A DNA stretch of 64,000 bases from Pohlia nutans (taxonomy: Eukaryota; Streptophyta; Bryopsida; Bryales; Mniaceae), in contig CM040089.1 of assembly GCA_022496805.1 (NCBI GenBank), positions 34,332,372 to 34,396,371 on the forward strand, written 5' to 3'. The notes under the pieces were generated by a model. It made no database searches and was not told where the DNA came from. It was given only the letters and a program-made list of their open reading frames with translations. Below, one piece after another: positions 58,072 through 64,000 of the stretch (its first letter is position 1; every line of letters starts with the position of its first letter). The position numbers and the translations under genes are program-made.

Positions 58072-60469
58072 GGGCACAAAAATTAAACCATATACTTTCA
58101 AGCTACATTTCTCCTCTAAAATCAATTAATGCAGTACATGTGGTATGGAATTGTTCCTTCACGGATTCACAAGCCTCTACCTCAAAATCTCCAAAGCTTG
58201 CGCTTAATTGACAAGAATCCAAGATTTCCAGAACACATAAACAAAAAATATGACGTCGAGTTGGAAAAAAATGTCAAACATGACAACTCTGGTACACGTA
58301 AACATAAAGAAAATGTGCATTTGTTTCCAAATCTTGTTTTGCATGATTTTGAGCCTTGTAATCTTGTCACAAAGTATTAGCCTCCTCATATAGATTTAAG
58401 ATTGCGTTTTCATAATTGCCTTCATTCTTTAAGTATAAGTCTTGAACTTTTACACAAGCTCGATATTTACTAACTTGTGGCTTTAATAACTTCAAAATGC
58501 TTGCAAACTTTGGATATGCTTGATATAAGCAACAATCACAAAGCTAGAAGTTGAGACCCATGGATACACTATGTATTTTGAGGAGTTTCCAATCCATGCC
58601 AATTTGAAATCAAAGAGGATGTTGTTATGTTTAGAAAATCTTCACCAAAAAGTATAATATGTTGTTTCTTTTTCGTTACATTTGTAGTTATTACTACCAA
58701 AAATGCCACCTTTTGGCATTATTATCATGCTTTATAATTTATACGTATATAGAATTGTAGTAACCTTCCTCTCCAAATGGTAATTTTTTTGGATATGTTG
58801 TAGTCTCTTTGTATCTATTACACTGTAATTTTGATTAGATATAGGTATATAATTAAATTGTATTGTGTACAATTTTGCATATGTGTTTTCAAGTGATACA
58901 TTCTTTTAAAAAATGAAATCTCATGTCCCTCACATATAGCCTAAGTTCACACAAATTGGTGTAAAGTACACTTGGTGAAAATTGAACTTGGTGAAAAATT
59001 AAACTTGGTCAATCTCAATGAGTATCGTAGCATACTAGTATGATGGAAGTGTTTGAGGATAAATGGATTTATATCGCATAACATTCTTGAACTAATTGAA
59101 AGACCATCTTTCTGAAAAAATCCCTTGAAGAATTATAGAGAATAGTAGAGAGGATGGTGTCACAAGCAGTGGGAATTGATCAAATGAATCAATGGGAGTA
59201 TGAAATGAAACTTATGGGATCTAAAAACATATTTTCAGGAGGTCAAGAACTTCAATTGCAAGATTTTTCTCTTTCTCTTTCTTTCCTATATAGAATCATG
59301 AACAATTCCAACCTTCCAAATTCCATTGCAAAAAATATGAAGGCACACAAGGCCATGAGTTCACATGCTTGAAATTAATTTTTTAATTTCCAGAATGTAA
59401 AAATAATAGGAAGATATCATCAACATGAATTTATAGTGTACATTAGGGGAAATGTGGGGTCCCTAAAAGGCCCTCTAAGGCAGCCCGGGTTAGGTGAACA
59501 AGCTGTCCAAACACCCCTCCCATTGGTGAAGGTCGCTGCCCACTGACAGTGTCAAAAGCCGCAGTGTTGGCAGTGCGGGCAGCGTCGGCAGTGCTGGCAG
59601 CGTCGATTGGTTCGACCCACGGGACTGCACTGCTGGCAGCGTCGTGGCACCATTGGTGCCAACGGGGAAAACCTGCGGGCACCACTGCAATTTTTTTGCA
59701 CGTGAGAAAACCAAAGGCCTTTTGAAGACCCCACCTTTCTCCTAATGGCAATGGAAAGTAAACAATGAAAACAAGAGTGTTTATGGAAAGTAATTGTTAC
59801 AAGCATCACCATGCGACCAAGACCCAACCACATGGAAAACCATTCCCAAAATTATAAATTATATTTTCACTATGATTTTCTTTTAGCCTCTTATTACCTA
59901 GAGAGATTTTTGGTAACGCTCATCAAAACTTTTTAGCCCTCACATAGAATTTTCTAGTCTCATTTGAGGATGATCCCTTGTTGCAAAATGCAAATCTTGC
60001 ACTCTAGCATCCCTTTTACCTTGACACCAACTTTTTTTCAAGTGGAAAAATACAACCAAAATAAAAACTGTTTTTAGAAAGAGCTAAACTCATACTCCCT
60101 TTGTCGGAAATAAATGTTCTTGTTTTTGGCATTCTTTTTTCCAACATGACTGTCCTATGTTTTATACTTTAAATATGAGTCTTGTTCATTTCAAATGGGG
60201 CGGACAATGAGAGTGACACAAAAACTACATACTACTATTAATCCTTAAAGAACATGGCTTTCATGATTCCCACACCCAAAATCTCTTTTAAACTCCATTT
60301 TAAGCATGATTCTCTTTTTCTATTCTAAATAAGTGTAGATACTTTAATTGATATGCTCGTTTTGGATTTTTTTAAAACCCCGTTTGGTTTAATAGAGTAG
60401 AAGTTATAAGCAAGATTTTCCCAAAAAAATAAAAAAATCCGTGGGGCTTGATATGCCCTTTAACCCCTA
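58072..60469. other. intergenic DNA with a GC-rich short-repeat patch
   Basis: Mostly AT-rich, with frames that carry no recognised domain (for example 58129-58380, 59154-59372). From about 59555 to 59660 GGCAGTG and GGCAGCGTC units repeat irregularly; the overlapping minus-strand frame with LPALPTLPALPT is an artefact of this repeat. A lone CTCCCTTTGTCGG Stowaway-type end lies at about 60093. Confidence 0.45.
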
Positions 60470-60635
60470 AGTGACCAAACGGTCATTTTATGGTTGCTAC
60501 CCTTTTTTATCGGCCTCTTTATCTTCAATGTGTGGCCTCTGTATCTTCAATGAAGTTTGATCCAATAAAGAAAATGAAAAGCATGAGGCTTCAAATTATA
60601 TTTTGTCTAACACCCCTATGTCATTTAGGGATTAA
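60470..60635 (+). mobile_element. TTAA element B6, internally deleted
   Basis: It opens TTAACCCCTAAGTGACCAAA, then CGGTCATTTTATGG, and closes TGTCATTTAGGGATTAA. Both ends match B3, but about 380 bp of the middle is missing. Its right TTAA is shared with P. Confidence 0.75.
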
Positions 60636-61194
60636 TCCTTTGAGGACCATATCCTTTGCATAATGATCAAACTTCCATGTTTTGAACAATTTTCCTATTA
60701 AAATTTTGTAAATTTATTTCTCAAATATTTTAATGGATGAGACTTTATGTCTTCTTTTCATCTATTTTTTATTTTTTATTTCAAAAAATTGAAGCGAAAA
60801 TGAATTTAATATGATTTTTGAGATCTATTATGAAAATAATCATAATAATTTAGATAAATACTCCAAATGATCTCAATTCTTGGTTGGGCATTTTAGACGT
60901 ATACAGAAACTATCTACTGTACTTAAAATGGAAAAAAAAGATTAAAATTTGAAGATTTGATAAGTGGATATGCAATGATGTAGTGTATTGATGACCTTAA
61001 CCTCTTTGAGTTTGCAAATGTGATAAAATGTTTAGTATTTGAAAATTTTCAAAGTTAAAAAGTAATATAAAACTAGGTTTATAAATTTCATTTTCTTAGA
61101 TGGCCTTGAAGGAAAAAAACTCTTATTTTCAAGATTAAAATTGAGTTTGACTAGTCAATATCCAATATATGGATGATTGTCTTCAAAGGATTAA
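60632..61194. mobile_element. TTAA element P, abutting B6
   Basis: It opens TTAATCCTTTGAGGACCATA and closes TTGTCTTCAAAGGATTAA. The inverted ends TCCTTTGAGGAC and TCCTTTGAAGAC differ at one position. The start lies within the shared TTAA 60632-60635. Confidence 0.7.
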
Positions 61195-61261
61195 GGATTA
61201 AAGACTGACCATTTTTCGAGTATCGACCCATGTTTTTTTGAAAAAAAAGGCGTCAAGTTGA

Positions 61262-61542
61262 ATTTAAAAAAAATTTAGGACAGTCATAAGGTTCTTTAGC
61301 TTTTGTGAGGATTCATCCTTTTACTCCTACTATATGAAAGATAAAAAAAAATCAAAACATGTGATTCTTGAGGTGGGGTGCTGTGGACTTCTAAGTCTCC
61401 ACCATCATTCTTTAAATAAAGAATTACGTGGCATATCTAATATTCTAAAAGCAGCTACAATGATTTTCGTGCAACAATTCTTATTTCTAGGTACAACTTA
61501 CGAGGGCTAAAGAACCTTATGATAATTTCTGAATAGAGGGAG
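61262..61542. mobile_element. probable Stowaway-like MITE
   Basis: The right end AATAGAGGGAG is followed by TA. Inverted similarity covers CATAAGGTTCTTTAGC on the left and GCTAAAGAACCTTATG on the right. The outer left end is worn, so the left border is approximate. Confidence 0.5.
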
Positions 61543-61574
61543 TATCTTTAGTGCCAAAAATCCATCCACATTAT

Positions 61575-61925
61575 AGTTATCCGCTAACTCACTTTGAGTT
61601 TGAATAAGATTCCATGAATTTTGCATTAATATACTCTTATTTGTTCACTCCAAATAGTTAAAAGGTATGAAAGAATTTGGTGATCTCTCATTATCAGGTA
61701 TGTAAGAGCTCAATGGTCTCTGAACTCAAGAGGAACCTTTTTTACCATCAAAATAGACGTTTTTTGAGTTCCCTTTGAATTTAAAAACCACCAAGCTCTT
61801 ATAGACCTAATAATGAGAGACCACCAAATTCTTTCATACCTTTTAACTATTTGGAGTGAACGAATAAGAGTATGTTCAAAATTCATGAAATCTTATTCAA
61901 ACTCAAGGTGAGTTAGCAGATAACT
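61575..61925. repeat. 351-bp foldback
   Basis: The arms pair from AGTTATCCGCTAACTCAC at 61575 to GTGAGTTAGCAGATAACT ending at 61925. Long shared stretches include TTTGAGTTTGAATAAGATT and TAGTTAAAAGGTATGAAAGA. The centre is near 61750 with a small loop. It is a full-length hairpin and probably a foldback MITE. Confidence 0.85.
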
Positions 61926-61929
61926 CCAT

Positions 61930-62808
61930 CGATTAATTTTCATTCATTTGAAAGTGCAACTAACAATGTCAGTTTGTTTCACTGATAGCACCGACTTGAA
62001 AAATGAAAAAGTGCAAGAAAATCCCTTAAAAAACACTGCATTTTTTTGCATAAAAGAAGAATCTTTGTGTGCAGAAAGAGTGGCTTGGTGAGGGTGAAGC
62101 TGAAGAACAGTGAGTGAGCAAGCTCAACGGCGACATGGACGATCATCTCAAGAGCCGTGGCACGGCAGTACCGGTGGTGAGCCATCTCTATCCTCTTCCA
62201 CCTGCCATTTTGCAAAAGCAAAAAATCACATCGTTTTCCAAAATCACCTGCATTTTGCCCAAAAGATGAAACAGTTGTGTTGCCTGAGATTCTTGTGCTG
62301 AAAGGGGGGATTGATTTCTTGCAATGTAGCTCCGATCGAGTTCGTTTTTTCCAGCTGATGATTCTTGCTTAGCACTGAGAAATGGATCGTGTTGTGTTAG
62401 GGCGAGATCTTGTGACATTCGTCCTCGCCAGCCCCATTATTAGGGCTCTTCATGACACCGTAAGGACGCTCACTCTCACAGCTTTCCTCTGTTTCTTTCA
62501 CTGCTGTTATTTGCCCCTCGTTTCATCAGCCTCTTCTTTTTTTCCTGCTCCCTTTGATTGAGGAAAACTTGTAGCAATTTTTTTCTGTTTTTCTTGAGCA
62601 AAATTGTATAGATGTTTCTCCTGTCTCTGTGCTTGTTGTCTTCCTCCCCTCTCCACAAGTTAGAGGATTATGTTTCCTTGAGAGCATCCCTACCAATATC
62701 TGCTTATTTTTAGCATTAGAAGCTTTAATTTCAGTAGCATCAGAGACTTTGTAGTAGGTTTTTGGATCAGGAGTTTGTGTGTTTTGGTGCCGCAGTGATT
62801 AGGAGGAT
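61930..62808 (+). promoter_or_regulatory. promoter and leader of the pectin acetylesterase gene
   Basis: Less AT-rich than the background. GCCGCAG just before the CDS (about 62796) is a plausible 5' UTR acceptor. Small frames here are not supported as genes. The transcription start is not determined. Confidence 0.35.
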
Positions 62809-63827
62809 ATGTGGAAGAGCAATCGAAAAGGTGCAAGCATGGGGACCCCAATCAGGAGGCATTTGAACGGAAGTGTGATGGCGTTCGTCACGCTTCTGCT
62901 GTTTGCCACCATAGCCACTTTATTATGGAACTACGAAGGAGTGCAGAGGCTGGTGAAGCTGGTGCCCACGGATGGATTCTCCAGTGGCGCCAAACATCCC
63001 GCTCACGTTGTGAGTGAGAATGTGACTACATCCACAGGCTCCCAGTCTTTGGAGAAGGAAGAAGGCGATGTGGCCATCCCTCTTGAGATTCAACCTCTCC
63101 AGCCTTTGGTGGTGGATTTGACCATTTTGAAAGGGGCGGTGGCAAAGGGCGCAGGTAAATATATTTGCTGAACTCATGATGCGAGATTTGTTGAAGCATA
63201 GCTCTTTAATATTAGACTGATCAAATATTTATTAGCATTTGAAAGGGGATTTCAATGCACCTGATTATGTATTATTTGGATAGTTTATGCAAATGTTACG
63301 AGGGTTTGAAGGATGACCTAAAACCAACACAAGAAAGACCTCATGTACATTTTCATAATTTGTCAACGTATTCATTGTCCAAGATTTTAGGGTGTTGGAA
63401 TTAGGACACTAGATTCTCGTACCTCACAGGAAAAATGGAAAAATCTGGACCCTCAAGTTCCTAAAAAAGTGTTGACCAGAAACTTACATAATGACAAGGA
63501 TCATAGAGATTCACTGGCTTTGCAGTGCAAACTATTTTTTCTTCTTCTAGTGGACCAATGTTGAATGCATATGAATATAGGTATCGAAGCTTCAGAGTTC
63601 TCATTTCTTCTAATGGATTACAAAACATGAATGCTTAAGTCGGTATTGGTTTAAGTTTTAAGCCTTTTTTTTGACCTAATATTGTTATTTGTGTTTTTCA
63701 GTCCTCAAGAAAGTTGTTTGTATGGCCCTTCTATATGTGTGCAGTATGCTTGGATGGCTCTCCACCGGGCTACCATCTACACAAAGGGAAAGGGGTAAAC
63801 GCCAGGAATTGGGTTGTGTTTCTGGAG
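62809..63827 (+). CDS. pectin acetylesterase, 5' exons (gene continues beyond the window)
   Basis: Removes acetyl groups from pectin in the cell wall; CAZy family CE13, Notum-like alpha/beta hydrolase. Exon 1 (62809-63154) encodes a basic N-terminus, a hydrophobic signal-anchor ([18 protein letters not shown]) and a stem region. Exon 1 ends [15 protein letters not shown]. Joining GGCGCAG/GTAAAT to GTGTGCAG/TATGCT gives [17 protein letters not shown], followed by NWVVFLE, the conserved start of the catalytic domain. Exon 2 is 63745-63827, ending at GGAG/GTCAGC, where the family continues with GGGWC. The catalytic Ser, Asp and His lie outside the window. An alternative start is Met 11. Uncleaved, the protein would be a Golgi or wall-directed type II protein. 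Confidence 0.85.
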
Positions 63828-64000
63828 GTCAGCTCACAAATGCCGTTGTTGTGCTTGACCTAATCCTTATGCTCAAAGGCAAGCTTGGATAATTGTGAAG
63901 TTGAAAGTTAATAGTTTGAACGTGTTCTCGAAGATCAAGACCAGGGAAACTTTTAAACTGAAACCTAGGGGTAAATTGGCAATTTTTTGGGAAAAACACC

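Noticed and set aside
59443..59833. Minus-strand frames with repeated LPALPTLPALPT-like peptides
   Set aside because: They derive from an irregular GGCAGTG/GGCAGCGTC repeat. All three frames are open, as expected for a GC-rich repeat.
62110..62470. Small frames upstream of the pectin acetylesterase gene
   Set aside because: They do not join in frame to the CDS and carry no motif. A leader is the simpler reading.

Overview
The window is nuclear DNA of a land plant. It holds a few intron-containing or UTR-rich genes in a large AT-rich, transposon-packed background. The gene content points to plants: a clade-D PP2C phosphatase, a pectin acetylesterase and a small family of plant DUF7748-like proteins. 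The miniature transposons do too: Stowaway-type ends starting CTCCCTCTGTCCCA, Tourist-type ends starting GAGCATC, and CACTA ends starting CACTAGTAGAA. Telomere-box-like motifs lie upstream of two genes. The lineage cannot be fixed from the sequence; a seed-free plant (lycophyte or bryophyte) is a guess with modest confidence.

Genes, left to right: (1) a degraded Tc1-type DD34E transposase inside a complete 1.9-kb element (791-2734); (2) an intact PP2C with an intronless CDS (12621-13739, +) behind a GC-rich promoter and long leader; (3) an uncharacterised three-exon membrane protein (23345-21782, -); (4) two copies of a small DUF7748-like gene (41057-41410, and 46900-47247, which has lost its ATG), lying in a duplicated block of about 2.2 kb; (5) a two-exon small secreted protein (55317-56009, +) with an acidic DDY motif; (6) the 5' end of a pectin acetylesterase gene (62809-63827, running off the right edge).

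The most unusual content lies between the genes. About 30 non-autonomous elements, mostly 0.4-0.9 kb, are bounded by TTAA and end in CCCCTAAA, CCCTTTAA, CCCTTAAA or close variants. They fall into at least ten sequence families (called A to R here, an ad hoc naming). Several insertions can be proved inside this window by comparing filled and empty sites: A2 sits in C1 at a TTAA that is intact in C2 and C3; B3 sits in J1; and three elements joined end to end (A3-B2-H) sit in one TTAA of M2 that is empty in M1. Neighbouring elements repeatedly share one TTAA, so new copies seem to insert into the terminal TTAA of old ones. A TTAA target with CCC-type ends is the signature of the piggyBac superfamily, which is not a standard component of plant genomes. 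No piggyBac-like transposase is seen here, so the source would be elsewhere in the genome.

Other structures include a palindrome with two 725-bp arms (47909-49582) containing a TTAA element and an inner TA-flanked element. There are also paired CACTA, Stowaway, Tourist/Harbinger and Tc1-derived miniature elements with recognisable target duplications, a LINE remnant, several foldbacks and several minisatellites. All copy relationships were read by eye, so identities are approximate.
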